A stretch of DNA of 64,000 nucleotides from Pseudonocardia parietis. GTDB taxonomy: Bacteria > Actinomycetota > Actinomycetes > Mycobacteriales > Pseudonocardiaceae. The DNA lies in contig NZ_JAGINU010000001.1 of assembly GCF_017876315.1 (NCBI RefSeq), positions 1,178,001-1,242,000 on the forward strand. The letters are read 5' to 3'. Below the pieces are notes generated by a model. It had not been told where the DNA came from and searched no databases. It saw nothing but the letters and a program-made list of their open reading frames with translations. The position numbers were made by a program, and so were the translations under genes. Shown here piece after piece: positions 8,785 through 16,379 of the stretch; the first letter of the stretch is position 1; each line of letters opens with the position of its first letter.

Positions 8785-11019
8785 GTGGGAGATCCCTCGC
8801 TGACACTGGTCGCCCGTCTGGCCCCTGCGGCCTCCGACGCCCGTCGCGGGGTGATCCGGCTGCATCCCGAGGTGCTCGCCGGGCTCGGCCTGCGCTCCTG
8901 GGACGCGGTGACGCTCACCGGATCCCGGGTGACGGCGGCGCTCGCTCTCGCCGGTGACGCCGCGATCCCGCACGGCCAGGCCCGGCTCGACGACGTGACC
9001 CTGTCCAACGCGGGCCTCACCGACGGGGCGGCGGTCGTCGTCGCGCCGGCGGCGGTCTCCGGGGCCCGTGAGGTGCGGCTGCTCGGCTCCCGGCTGGCGA
9101 CCGCCGCGATCAGTGCGTCGACGCTGCGGCAGGCACTGATGGGGAAGGTTCTGGTGCGCGGGGACGCCGTGTCGCTGCTGCCCCAGGACATCGCGCCGCC
9201 CCCCGGTGCGGACGTCGGCGCGGTGCGGCGCACGCTGGCCGCGGCGGTCGGCGGGGCGTGGACCTCCGAGCTGCTGACCGTGGCCGTCGCGGACCCGGAC
9301 GGCGGGCCGGTCGTCGTGCTCCCGTCGACGGTCGTCGGCTGGGAGGGCGGGGCCGACACCGGGACCGTGCTCACCTCGCCGGCTGTCGAGGGACAGCGTC
9401 CGCCTGCCGGCCCCGGTGCGCCCGGTAGTACCCCGGAGACCGAGCCCCCGCCCGCCGTCGACGACCTGGTCGCCAACGAGGCGGTCGCGCGCAAGCTCGT
9501 CGACTGGCTGGAGCTGATGTTCCGCCGTCCGGAGCTGCTGACCCGGCTCGGCGGGAGCGCCCGGCTCGGCGTGCTGGTCACCGGTCCCGAGGGGGCGGGC
9601 AAGGCGACGCTGGTGCGCAGCGCCGCCGCGGCCGTCGGGGCGCGGTGCGTGGAGCTCGTGGGCCCGGCCGTCGCCGCCGTCGAACCCGCGGCCGCCGCCG
9701 AACGGGTCCGGGCCGCGATCGCCGACGCCCGCTGCACCCCGGACGACCCGGCCGTCCTGCTGGTACACGACGCGGACGCCCTGCTGCCGGCGTCGACCCC
9801 GCCGCCGCTGGCGACCCTGGTGCTCGAGGAGCTGCGCGGCGCCACCGCGCCGGGCGGGCCCGCGCTGGTCGTCACCAGCGCCGAGCCGGAGGCGCTCGAC
9901 CCGCGGCTGCGCGCCCCCGACCTCGTGGACCGGGAGCTGACGGTCCCGCTGCCCGACACCGCGACCCGCCGTGCCCTGCTCGAACGCCTGCTGTCCGGCG
10001 TCCCGCGGGCCGACGACGTCGACCTCGGGGTGATCGCGTCCAAGGCTCCCGGGTTCGTCGTGGCCGACCTGGCCGCCGTCCGGCGGGAGGCGGCGATCAC
10101 GGCGGCGCTGCGCGGCGGGTCCGGCACCGAGGAGGTCCGGCAGCAGGACCTGCTCGACGCCGTCGGTTCGGTCCGCCCGATCTCGCTCTCCGGTGGCGGG
10201 ACGTTGAGCCACGGTGGCCTCACCCTGGACGAGGTCGGTGATATGGCCGAGGTCAAGCGGGCACTCACCGAGGCCGTGCTGTGGCCGTTGCGGCACCCGG
10301 ACTCGTTCGCCCGGCTCGGCGTCGAGGCGCCGCGCGGCGTGCTGCTCTACGGCCCGCCGGGCGGCGGCAAGACCTTCCTCCTGCGCGCACTGGCCGGGTC
10401 CGGCGACCTCAACGTGTTCGCGGTGAAGGGTGCCGAGCTGCTCGACAAGTACGTCGGTGAGTCCGAGCGCGCGGTCCGCGAGCTGTTCCGGCGGGCGGCC
10501 GAGGCCGCACCCGCGCTGATCTTCCTGGACGAGGTGGACGCGCTCGCCCCGCGCCGCGGCGGCTCGACCGACGCCGGCGTCGCCGACCGGGTGGTCGCCG
10601 CTCTGCTCACCGAGCTGGACGGCGCGACGCCGCTGCGCGAGGTCGTCGTGGTCGGCGCCACCAACCGGCCGGAGCTGATCGACCCGGCACTGCTGCGGCC
10701 GGGCAGGCTGGAGCGGCTGGTGTTCGTCCCGCCGCCGGACGCCGAGGCCCGCGCGGACATCCTGCGCGCGGCAGGCCGCGACGTCCCGCTGGCCGGCGAC
10801 GTCGACCTCGACGCCCTCGGGTCCGAACTGGACGGTTACTCGGCCGCCGACTGTGCGGCGCTGCTGCGGGAGGCCGCACTGACCGCGATGCGGGAGTCGC
10901 TCGAGGCGGGGGAGGTGACGGCCGCCCACGTCGCGACAGCGCGACAGGCGGTACGGCCGTCGCTGGACCCGGCCCAGGTGGCCGACCTGGAGGCCTACGC
11001 CCGGCGCCGCAGCGGCTGA
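8785..11019 (+). CDS. CDC48-like tandem AAA+ ATPase
   Basis: Homologue of the actinobacterial CDC48/VAT-type ATPase (Rv0435c in M. tuberculosis). 744 residues. An N-terminal double-psi barrel-like region (about 1-90) precedes two AAA+ modules. D1 (about 225-460) has a weakened Walker A (GPEGAGKATL) and Walker B (VLLVHDADALLP), so it may be regulatory. D2 (about 475-715) is intact, with GPPGGGKTFLL, LIFLDEVDAL, sensor GATNRPELID and arginine finger RPGRLERLV. Such proteins unfold or remodel substrates; the substrate here is unknown. The GTG at 8785 gives VGDPSLTLVARLAP. Same neighbours as in mycobacteria. Confidence 0.9.
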   Translation: MGDPSLTLVARLAPAASDARRGVIRLHPEVLAGLGLRSWDAVTLTGSRVTAALALAGDAAIPHGQARLDDVTLSNAGLTDGAAVVVAPAAVSGAREVRLLGSRLATAAISASTLRQALMGKVLVRGDAVSLLPQDIAPPPGADVGAVRRTLAAAVGGAWTSELLTVAVADPDGGPVVVLPSTVVGWEGGADTGTVLTSPAVEGQRPPAGPGAPGSTPETEPPPAVDDLVANEAVARKLVDWLELMFRRPELLTRLGGSARLGVLVTGPEGAGKATLVRSAAAAVGARCVELVGPAVAAVEPAAAAERVRAAIADARCTPDDPAVLLVHDADALLPASTPPPLATLVLEELRGATAPGGPALVVTSAEPEALDPRLRAPDLVDRELTVPLPDTATRRALLERLLSGVPRADDVDLGVIASKAPGFVVADLAAVRREAAITAALRGGSGTEEVRQQDLLDAVGSVRPISLSGGGTLSHGGLTLDEVGDMAEVKRALTEAVLWPLRHPDSFARLGVEAPRGVLLYGPPGGGKTFLLRALAGSGDLNVFAVKGAELLDKYVGESERAVRELFRRAAEAAPALIFLDEVDALAPRRGGSTDAGVADRVVAALLTELDGATPLREVVVVGATNRPELIDPALLRPGRLERLVFVPPPDAEARADILRAAGRDVPLAGDVDLDALGSELDGYSAADCAALLREAALTAMRESLEAGEVTAAHVATARQAVRPSLDPAQVADLEAYARRRSG

Positions 11020-11026
11020 ACGTCCA

Positions 11027-11103
11027 CCCCGGACGCACGACGCCCCCGGACGCACGACGCCCCCGGACGCACGACGACCCCGGACGCACGACGACCCCGG
11101 ACG
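11027..11103. repeat. 17-base tandem repeat, 4.5 copies
   Basis: Unit CCCCGGACGCACGACGC/A, nearly perfect, beginning seven bases after the stop of the AAA ATPase gene. The last partial copy merges into the terminator hairpin 11090-11126. Confidence 0.9.
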
Positions 11104-11126
11104 GAGGATGTCCGTCCGGGGTCGTC
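11090..11126. terminator. Bidirectional hairpin between convergent genes
   Basis: GACGACCCCGGACGG and CCGTCCGGGGTCGTC form a perfect 15-bp stem around AGGATGT. It sits between the AAA ATPase gene and the leftward LytR_C gene. No U-tract. Confidence 0.65.
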
Positions 11127-11151
11127 CGCGCGCCGGGGAGCGGAACTCGGG

Positions 11152-11913
11152 TCAGGCCTTCGAGAAGTCCTTGGTGACGATCACGATCACGCCGGGCGTC
11201 GCGTCCTGGATGCCGTCGAAGCGGGGCTCGACACGCATGCCGAACTTCTTCCCGATCTCCTCCGCGGCGGCCTTCTCCCCGGTGGCGTCGCGGTAGTAGA
11301 CGGTCGTCGTCGGGACGACGCCGGCGGAGTAGTTCTGCACCTGGGAGACGTCCCAGCCGTTGGTCCGGAACTGGCCGGCGGCCTTCTCGGCCAGCCCGCC
11401 GATCGTCGAGTTGTTGTAGATCCGGACGGCCGGGCGGGCGGCCGTGCTGGAGCCCTCGCCCGCCGCGACCGGCCCGGATCCCGCGGGCGGGGGCGGCGGC
11501 GGGACGGCCGGGCCGACGCCGTCGTAACCGGGGGAACCCGGGGTCCCGGGCGCACCCGGGGTGAACGGTGAGGCGCCCGCATCGGGCGCGCCAGGGGTGC
11601 CGGGCGCGCCGGGGGTCCCCGGGGCACCCGGAGTGCCGGGAGCACCCGGCGTACCGGGGGCGCCGGGCTGCGCGCCGTCCGGGCCCGGAGCGGGTGCGGC
11701 GCCGTCCGCGCCGGGTGCCGGCGGGGCACCGTCCTCGCCGGGCGCCGGTTCGGCCGGGGCCGAGGACGCCGGTGGTGGCGGTGCTGCCTGCGGGCTCTCG
11801 TCGCCACCGCCGAGGCCGACGAGGCCGACCACACCGGCGACCACACCGACGCCGAGCAGCGCGATGCCGGCGATCTTCAGCGGCGACTGTCCGCCGGACG
11901 CGGGTGCGGTCAT
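11152..11913 (-). CDS. Membrane-anchored LytR_C domain protein (VirR-like) with collagen-like linker
   Basis: 253 residues. A short cytoplasmic start, one membrane helix (about 13-34, [22 protein letters not shown]), then a 115-residue Pro/Gly/Ala linker with five GTPGAP repeats resembling collagen triplets, and a C-terminal LytR_C domain (about 160-250; [19 protein letters not shown]). By position and architecture it is the counterpart of M. tuberculosis Rv0431 (VirR), linked to envelope integrity and vesicle release. The DUF3263 gene lies 48 bases upstream in the same direction, as in mycobacteria. The domain is known as an accessory to LytR-CpsA-Psr proteins, and no enzymatic residues are evident. 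Confidence 0.85.
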   Translation of the reverse strand: MTAPASGGQSPLKIAGIALLGVGVVAGVVGLVGLGGGDESPQAAPPPPASSAPAEPAPGEDGAPPAPGADGAAPAPGPDGAQPGAPGTPGAPGTPGAPGTPGAPGTPGAPDAGASPFTPGAPGTPGSPGYDGVGPAVPPPPPPAGSGPVAAGEGSSTAARPAVRIYNNSTIGGLAEKAAGQFRTNGWDVSQVQNYSAGVVPTTTVYYRDATGEKAAAEEIGKKFGMRVEPRFDGIQDATPGVIVIVTKDFSKA

Positions 11914-11961
11914 CGTGACCTCCGTTGGATGCGGCTCAGGGGTGTCGTCCGCCTCGCCGAC

Positions 11962-12282
11962 TCAGGGCTCGAGGCCGAGACGGCGGGCGGCGCGGGTGCG
12001 CTGCCGGCTGGAGCGCAGCCGGCGCAGGCGCTTGACCAGCAGCGGGTCGAAAGCCATCGCCTCGGGCTTGTCGACCAGCGCGTTCAACACCTGGTAGTAG
12101 CGGGTGGCGGACATGTCGAACAGCTCGCGGATCGCCTGCTCCTTGGCGCCCGCGTACTTCCACCACTGGGCCTCGAACGCGAGGATCTCGCGCTCCCGGC
12201 GGTCGAGCTCGTGCGAGGAGGGGGTGGTGGAGCGCCGGTGCGCTCCACGGCGTTCCGAGAGGGACCCAGCGGACTCCATCAC
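11962..12282 (-). CDS. DUF3263 small DNA-binding-like protein
   Basis: 106 residues with the DUF3263 core [23 protein letters not shown] followed by a helix-turn-helix-like stretch ([22 protein letters not shown]) and a basic tail. Function is uncharacterised; the fold looks like a small winged or simple HTH regulator. It is upstream of the VirR-like gene and divergent from def, the arrangement of Rv0430/Rv0431/Rv0429c. Confidence 0.85.
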   Translation of the reverse strand: MMESAGSLSERRGAHRRSTTPSSHELDRREREILAFEAQWWKYAGAKEQAIRELFDMSATRYYQVLNALVDKPEAMAFDPLLVKRLRRLRSSRQRTRAARRLGLEP

Positions 12283-12405
12283 GCTCCTCGAGCGGCCGAC
12301 GAACTCGGAATGACACGTCTGTCATTCGCGGTTCGGATTGAACCACAGAGGGCCGACAGGAACCGGGCGCGACGCGCCTCACGGAGCGAAACGTACCCTT
12401 CGAGG

Positions 12406-12987
12406 GTGACGGTTCTGCGCATCCGCATGGTCGGGGATCCCGTCCTGCACCGCCCCACCCGCCCCGTCGAGCGGGTGGATCCCGAGCTCCGGACGCTCGT
12501 CGAGGACATGTTCGAGACCATGGCCGCCGCGAACGGGGTCGGCCTCGCGGCGAACCAGGTCGGCGTCGACCTGCGGCTGTTCGTCTTCGACTGCCCGGAC
12601 GAGGAGTCCCGCACGATGCGCCGCGGGCACGTGCTCAACCCGGTGCTGGAGACCAGCGAGCGGCCCGAGATCATGCCGGACGAGGACGACGACCAGGAGG
12701 GCTGCCTCTCGGTCCCCGGCGAGAGCTTCGCGACCGGTCGCGCCGAGTGGGCCCGGGTCACCGGCACCGACCTCGACGGCGAACCGGTGGACGTCGAGGG
12801 CAAGGGGTTCTTCGCCCGCTGCCTGCAGCACGAGACCGACCACCTCGACGGCCACCTCTACCTCGACCGGCTGATGGGCCGGAACCAGCGTGCGGCGAAG
12901 AAGACCCTCAAGCGCAACGGCTGGGGCGGCCCGGACGACTCGTGGGACCCGTCGTCCACCGAGGCCGAGGACGTGCCGCGGGGCTGA
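12406..12987 (+). CDS. def: Peptide deformylase
   Basis: Removes the formyl group from the N-terminal methionine of new proteins; Fe/Zn hydrolase. 193 residues. The three signature motifs are present: GVGLAANQ (about residue 45), EGCLSVPGE (about 103) and the metal site QHETDHLDG (about 147, HExxH type). The GTG at 12406 yields [15 protein letters not shown], matching homologues. The insert MPDEDDDQ before motif 2 is like mycobacterial Def. The last codons form part of a 16-base tandem repeat that continues past the stop. Confidence 0.95.
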   Translation: MTVLRIRMVGDPVLHRPTRPVERVDPELRTLVEDMFETMAAANGVGLAANQVGVDLRLFVFDCPDEESRTMRRGHVLNPVLETSERPEIMPDEDDDQEGCLSVPGESFATGRAEWARVTGTDLDGEPVDVEGKGFFARCLQHETDHLDGHLYLDRLMGRNQRAAKKTLKRNGWGGPDDSWDPSSTEAEDVPRG

Positions 12988-13032
12988 CGTACCGCGGGGC
13001 CGACGTCACGCGGGCCGACCTACCGCGGGGCT
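12970..13032. repeat. 16-base tandem repeat across the def stop codon, 4 copies
   Basis: Unit GACGTACCGCGGGGCY at 12970, 12986, 13002 (15 bases) and 13017. The first copy encodes the last residues of Def. The stop TGA falls at the copy junction and GGGGCTGA recurs at the end of the array. Confidence 0.85.
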
Positions 13033-13040
13033 GAAGATCC

Positions 13041-13060
13041 ACTCATACCCGGGTACGAGT
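13041..13060. promoter_or_regulatory. 20-bp palindrome upstream of small membrane protein gene
   Basis: ACTCATACCC-GGGTACGAGT, one mismatch, 68 bases before the ATG at 13128. A TACGAG core also occurs at 15391, upstream of the related small gene, so this may be the site of the nearby NarL-type regulator. Confidence 0.4.
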
Positions 13061-13127
13061 GGGCGGTCCCGGGAACGGTCCCTGCGGCCGATGTGGCGGA
13101 CCGGGCCCGGCGGGCAGCGTGGACGCC

Positions 13128-13391
13128 ATGGTGCTCACGATCCTCGCCGTCGTCCCCGTCCTGGCCCTGCTGCTGGTCATGGCCGCGCAGCCGCTGCTCG
13201 AGCAGTGGGACGCCCGCGCGTCCGAGCGCGACCGTGCCGTCGGTGCCGCCCGGTCCGGTGGCACCGACGGCCACGAGGTGCCGGTGTCGGCCGCGCCGAC
13301 CGCGTTCCCGGAGTCGCTCGGCGACGCCGCCGCGGCCCTGCGCGTCCCGCCGCAGCGCCACCCGCTCTCCGGGGCGCACGCGGCCCGGTGA
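13128..13391 (+). CDS. Small single-pass membrane protein
   Basis: 87 residues with one N-terminal membrane helix (MVLTILAVVPVLALLLVMAAQPLLEQW) and a polar C-terminal tail. Not a recognised family. Its first 27 residues resemble the whole 37-residue product at 15466 (hydrophobic helix ending PLLxxW). The two genes bracket the response regulator and histidine kinase genes. Start chosen at the ATG immediately before the helix. A divergence from a common ancestor, or a shared role as sensor accessory peptide, is inference. Confidence 0.6.
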   Translation: MVLTILAVVPVLALLLVMAAQPLLEQWDARASERDRAVGAARSGGTDGHEVPVSAAPTAFPESLGDAAAALRVPPQRHPLSGAHAAR

Positions 13392-13398
13392 CGGGTGC

Positions 13399-13480
13399 GG
13401 CTCAGCCCGAATCCAGGCTCAGCCCGAAGCCAGGCTCGGCCCGGATCCAGGCTCGGTCCGGATCCAGGCTCGGTCCGGAT
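13399..13480. repeat. 17-base tandem repeat, 4.8 copies
   Basis: Unit GGCTCGGTCCGGATCCA; copies at 13399, 13416, 13433, 13450 and 13467. The two left copies have diverged to GGCTCAGCCCGAATCCA. It fills the gap between the stop of the small membrane protein gene and the stop of the convergent response regulator gene. Confidence 0.9.
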
Positions 13481-13491
13481 CGACCGGTCCC

Positions 13492-14133
13492 TCAGTCGAC
13501 GAGCCGATTCTCCCACGCCCAGGCCGCGATCTCCACCCGGTTCCGGGCGTCCAGCTTGGACCCGATGTTCCCGATGTGGGTCTTCACTGTGGACAGTGAG
13601 ACGAACAGGTCCCCGGAGATCTCCTGGTTGGTCCGGCCGCGGGCGACGGCACGCACCACCTCCAGCTCCCGCGGCGAGAGCGCCTCGCGCGCCGCCGGGC
13701 GCGGCGGCTCGGGTGCGGTGAGCCGCTCCAGCAGCCGCACCGTGACCGACGGCGACACCATCGCGTCCCCGGCGGCCGCCGCGCGCACCGCCTCGACCAG
13801 CAGCCGCGGGCCGGCGTCCTTGAGCAGGAACCCGCAGGCGCCGGAGCGCAGCGCGCCGTAGACGTACTCGTCGAGGTCGAACGTGGTCACCACGACGATC
13901 CGCGGCGGCGCCGGCCCCGCCGCCAGCGTCCGGGTGGCCTCGATGCCGTCCATCCCCGGCATCCGGATGTCCATCAACACCACGTCCGGGCGCAGCTCGC
14001 GGGAGCGCGCGACCGCCTCCTCGCCGGTGCCGGCCTCGCCGAGCACCTCGATCCCCTCCTCCGCGGACAGGATCAGCCGGAAGCCGGTCCGGACCATCTC
14101 CTGGTCGTCGGCCAGCACCACGCTGATGCTCAC
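13492..14133 (-). CDS. NarL/FixJ-family response regulator
   Basis: 213 residues. The receiver domain (1-120) has the acidic pocket DDQ near residue 9, phospho-acceptor Asp in DVVLMDIRMPG (about 54), Thr in VVTTFD and Lys in LLKD. The C-terminal LuxR-type HTH (about 145-205) reads LSPRELEVVRAVARGRTNQEIS..STVKTHIGNI. Its start overlaps the end of the histidine kinase gene by four bases, so the pair is co-transcribed and translationally coupled. Likely targets are the ABC exporter genes at 15.5-18.5 kb and the small peptides, by proximity. Confidence 0.93.
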   Translation of the reverse strand: MSISVVLADDQEMVRTGFRLILSAEEGIEVLGEAGTGEEAVARSRELRPDVVLMDIRMPGMDGIEATRTLAAGPAPPRIVVVTTFDLDEYVYGALRSGACGFLLKDAGPRLLVEAVRAAAAGDAMVSPSVTVRLLERLTAPEPPRPAAREALSPRELEVVRAVARGRTNQEISGDLFVSLSTVKTHIGNIGSKLDARNRVEIAAWAWENRLVD

Positions 14134-15344
14134 CGGCCCGCCACCGGGAGCTCGGCCAGCACCAGCCAGGCGCCCGGGCCGTCCGGGCCGACCCGCAGCG
14201 TCCCGCCGAGCGCACCGACCCGCTCCGCCATCCCCGCCAGCCCGAACCCGCCCCGGTCGCGGGCCAGCGGTCGCCGGTCGTGGGCGCCGCCCTCGTTGCG
14301 CACGGTCACCTCGAGGTTCCCGTCCCGCAGGTGCAGCCCGACGTGCACCGACGTCGCGTCGGGCGCGTGCCGGTGCACGTTGGTGAGCGCCTCCTGCACG
14401 ACCCGGTGCACGGTGACGCCGACGCCCGGCGGCAGGTCCGCCGTCTCGAGCGCCGGGTCGCGCTCCAGCACCGCCCGGACGCCCTCCGGATCGAACCGGG
14501 CGACCAGACCATCCACGTCGGACGGTCCGTGCTGGACGGCGCGACCGCCTCCGGTGCCCTCGCCACCCTCACCACCACCACCGCGCAGCACCCCGACCAT
14601 CCGGCGCATCCCGGCCAGCGCCTCGGCACCGGCCCGCTCGATCGACTCCAGCGCCGGACCGGCCTCCTCGGGCCGGGTCCGGGCCACGGTGACGGCGGCC
14701 TGCGCGGCCACCACGATGCCGGTCACGTGGTGCGCCACGACGTCGTGCAGCTCCCGGGCGAGCTCCAGCCGCTCGGTCGAGCGGGCTTCGGCCAGCCGGG
14801 CCTCGCGCCGCACCCGGATCTCGCGCAGCACCGCCGCGACGGCGACGGTGCTCGCCCAGCCCAGCCCCGCGAGCGCGATCGCGGTGTTCCGGTCCACGTC
14901 GGAGAGCCGCAACGCCGGCATCGCGACGATCGGCACGAACGCCGCCGCGGCGGCGGCCACCGCGAGCCCGCCGAAGGCACCGCGGACGGTCGCCACGGTG
15001 ACCACCGCCAGCGCGAACAGCTCGGTCAGCGACACCTCGGGCGCGCCGAGCAGGACCGACGCGACCGACAGTGCCGCGGACAGCGGGACCGCGACGATCA
15101 TCGCGTGTCCGGCCGGGACCCGGTACCGGGTGAGCACGACCGCGGCGACCAGCGCGCCCGCGACCGGCCCGGTGAACCAGGGGTCGCGGCCGTCCGACAG
15201 TCCCGGTCCGGCCAGCACGTCGACCAGCAGCCAGAACAGGTAGGCGAACGCCTCACAGGTGAACAGCAACGTCCGGGACCGGGCCGGGGGGCCGCTCCCC
15301 GGCGGTGCCGGTTCCCGGGACAGGACGACGGTCGGGCCGGTCAT
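14130..15344 (-). CDS. DesK-type sensor histidine kinase
   Basis: 404 residues. Five to six membrane segments in the first 180 residues with little extracellular sequence, then a HisKA_3 dimerisation domain with the phospho-accepting His in ELARELHDVVAHHV (about residue 200), and a HATPase with VVQEALTNVHRHAP (N box) and GGFGLAGMAERV (G box). The ATG at 15344 gives MTGPTVVLSREP. Its membrane-embedded sensor type usually detects envelope or lipid state. It is divergent from the peptide/ABC operon that it probably controls. Confidence 0.92.
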   Translation of the reverse strand: MTGPTVVLSREPAPPGSGPPARSRTLLFTCEAFAYLFWLLVDVLAGPGLSDGRDPWFTGPVAGALVAAVVLTRYRVPAGHAMIVAVPLSAALSVASVLLGAPEVSLTELFALAVVTVATVRGAFGGLAVAAAAAAFVPIVAMPALRLSDVDRNTAIALAGLGWASTVAVAAVLREIRVRREARLAEARSTERLELARELHDVVAHHVTGIVVAAQAAVTVARTRPEEAGPALESIERAGAEALAGMRRMVGVLRGGGGEGGEGTGGGRAVQHGPSDVDGLVARFDPEGVRAVLERDPALETADLPPGVGVTVHRVVQEALTNVHRHAPDATSVHVGLHLRDGNLEVTVRNEGGAHDRRPLARDRGGFGLAGMAERVGALGGTLRVGPDGPGAWLVLAELPVAGR

Positions 15345-15389
15345 GAGATCACCGTAGGTCCCGCCCGTGCCGACCGGCCTCGGCCGGAA

Positions 15390-15422
15390 GTACGAGACAC
15401 CCGTACGGGAAGACCGTCCCGT
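15390..15422. promoter_or_regulatory. Paired inverted repeats between kinase gene and ABC operon
   Basis: GTACG-N7-CGTAC (15390-15406) overlaps ACGGGA-AGACCG-TCCCGT (15405-15422), both perfect. They sit 46-121 bases from the divergent starts. This is a plausible binding site for the adjacent NarL-type regulator; it shares TACGAG with the palindrome at 13041. Confidence 0.45.
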
Positions 15423-15465
15423 GGTCCGAGGCGCCGGACCACTTCGGACCGGCACCGTCAACACC

Positions 15466-15579
15466 ATGATCGATGTCCTGGTGAACGGGGCCGCCGTCGT
15501 CGGCGGTGTCGTGCTGTTGCTGATGATGCTGACCGTCGCGGTGCTGCCGCTGCTGCAGGAGTGGGTGGAGTCCCGGTGA
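15466..15579 (+). CDS. 37-residue membrane peptide
   Basis: Very short gene encoding essentially one transmembrane helix: MIDVLVNGAAVVGGVV, then LLLMMLTVAVLPLLQEW. Its stop overlaps the GTG of the ATP-binding protein gene (GTGA), which argues for real translation and coupling. It resembles the N-terminus of the product at 13128. Its role is unknown; it could be an exporter accessory subunit or a signalling peptide for the neighbouring kinase. Confidence 0.6.
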   Translation: MIDVLVNGAAVVGGVVLLLMMLTVAVLPLLQEWVESR

Positions 15580-16379
15580 CCGGGCGCGCTCCGGTGGCCG
15601 CGGCGACCGTCGGCGTGGTGCGCGCCTACGGCACGGGGAGCTCGGCGGTCCGCGCCCTGGACGGGGTCACCCTGTGGATCCCGGCCGGCCGGTTCACCGC
15701 CGTGATGGGCCCGTCGGGTTCCGGCAAGTCGACGCTGCTGCACTGCCTGGCCGGACTGGACCGGCCGACCTCCGGCCAGGTGGTGCTCGGCGACACCGAC
15801 CTGGGCACGCTGACCGACGCCGAGCTGACCACCGTGCGCCGGGACCGGATCGGGTTCGTGTTCCAGGACGGCAACCTGCTGCCGCACCTGAGCGCGGGCG
15901 AGAACATCGACCTCGCCGCGTCGCTGGCCGGACGCCGGCCGGACCGGGTGTGGCGGGCCGAGCTCGTCGACCGGCTCGGGATCGGGAACCGGCTGCGGCA
16001 CCTCCCGGCGGAGCTCTCCGGCGGGCAGCGGCAGCGGGTGGCCGTGGCCCGGGCGCTGCTCGGCCGGCCGGAGATCGTGGTCGCGGACGAGCCGACCGGG
16101 TCGCTGGACACCGCGTCCGGCGGTGAGCTGCTCGGCCTGCTCCGCGGCTGCGTCGACGACTACGGCCAGACGGTCGTCATGGTCACGCACGACCCGCGCG
16201 CCGCGTCGGTCTCCGACCAGGTACTGATGCTGCGCGACGGCGTCGCCGCGGGCCGGTTGACCGCGCCCACCCCCGACCGGGTGCTGTCGGCGATGGGCGC
16301 GCTGACCGGCGCCGGGGATCCCGCGCATCCGGACGCCGCACACTCGGACGTCACGGACACCGGGCCGGTGCTCCGGTGA
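15576..16379 (+). CDS. ABC transporter ATP-binding protein (MacB/LolD type)
   Basis: 267 residues. ATPase of a MacB/FtsX-type exporter or mechanotransmission complex. Walker A GPSGSGKS (about residue 46), Q-loop FVFQDGNLLPH, signature LSGGQRQRVAVARAL, Walker B IVVADEPTGSLD, H-loop VTHD. The C-terminal 40 residues are a non-conserved tail. The GTG at 15576 overlaps the upstream peptide stop, and the permease gene overlaps its own stop. Expression is probably controlled by the divergent two-component system. Confidence 0.93.
   Translation: MTGRAPVAAATVGVVRAYGTGSSAVRALDGVTLWIPAGRFTAVMGPSGSGKSTLLHCLAGLDRPTSGQVVLGDTDLGTLTDAELTTVRRDRIGFVFQDGNLLPHLSAGENIDLAASLAGRRPDRVWRAELVDRLGIGNRLRHLPAELSGGQRQRVAVARALLGRPEIVVADEPTGSLDTASGGELLGLLRGCVDDYGQTVVMVTHDPRAASVSDQVLMLRDGVAAGRLTAPTPDRVLSAMGALTGAGDPAHPDAAHSDVTDTGPVLR

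Noticed and set aside
11027..11103. Possible CRISPR array
   Set aside because: Direct 17-mers with no spacers and no cas genes nearby; a plain tandem repeat.
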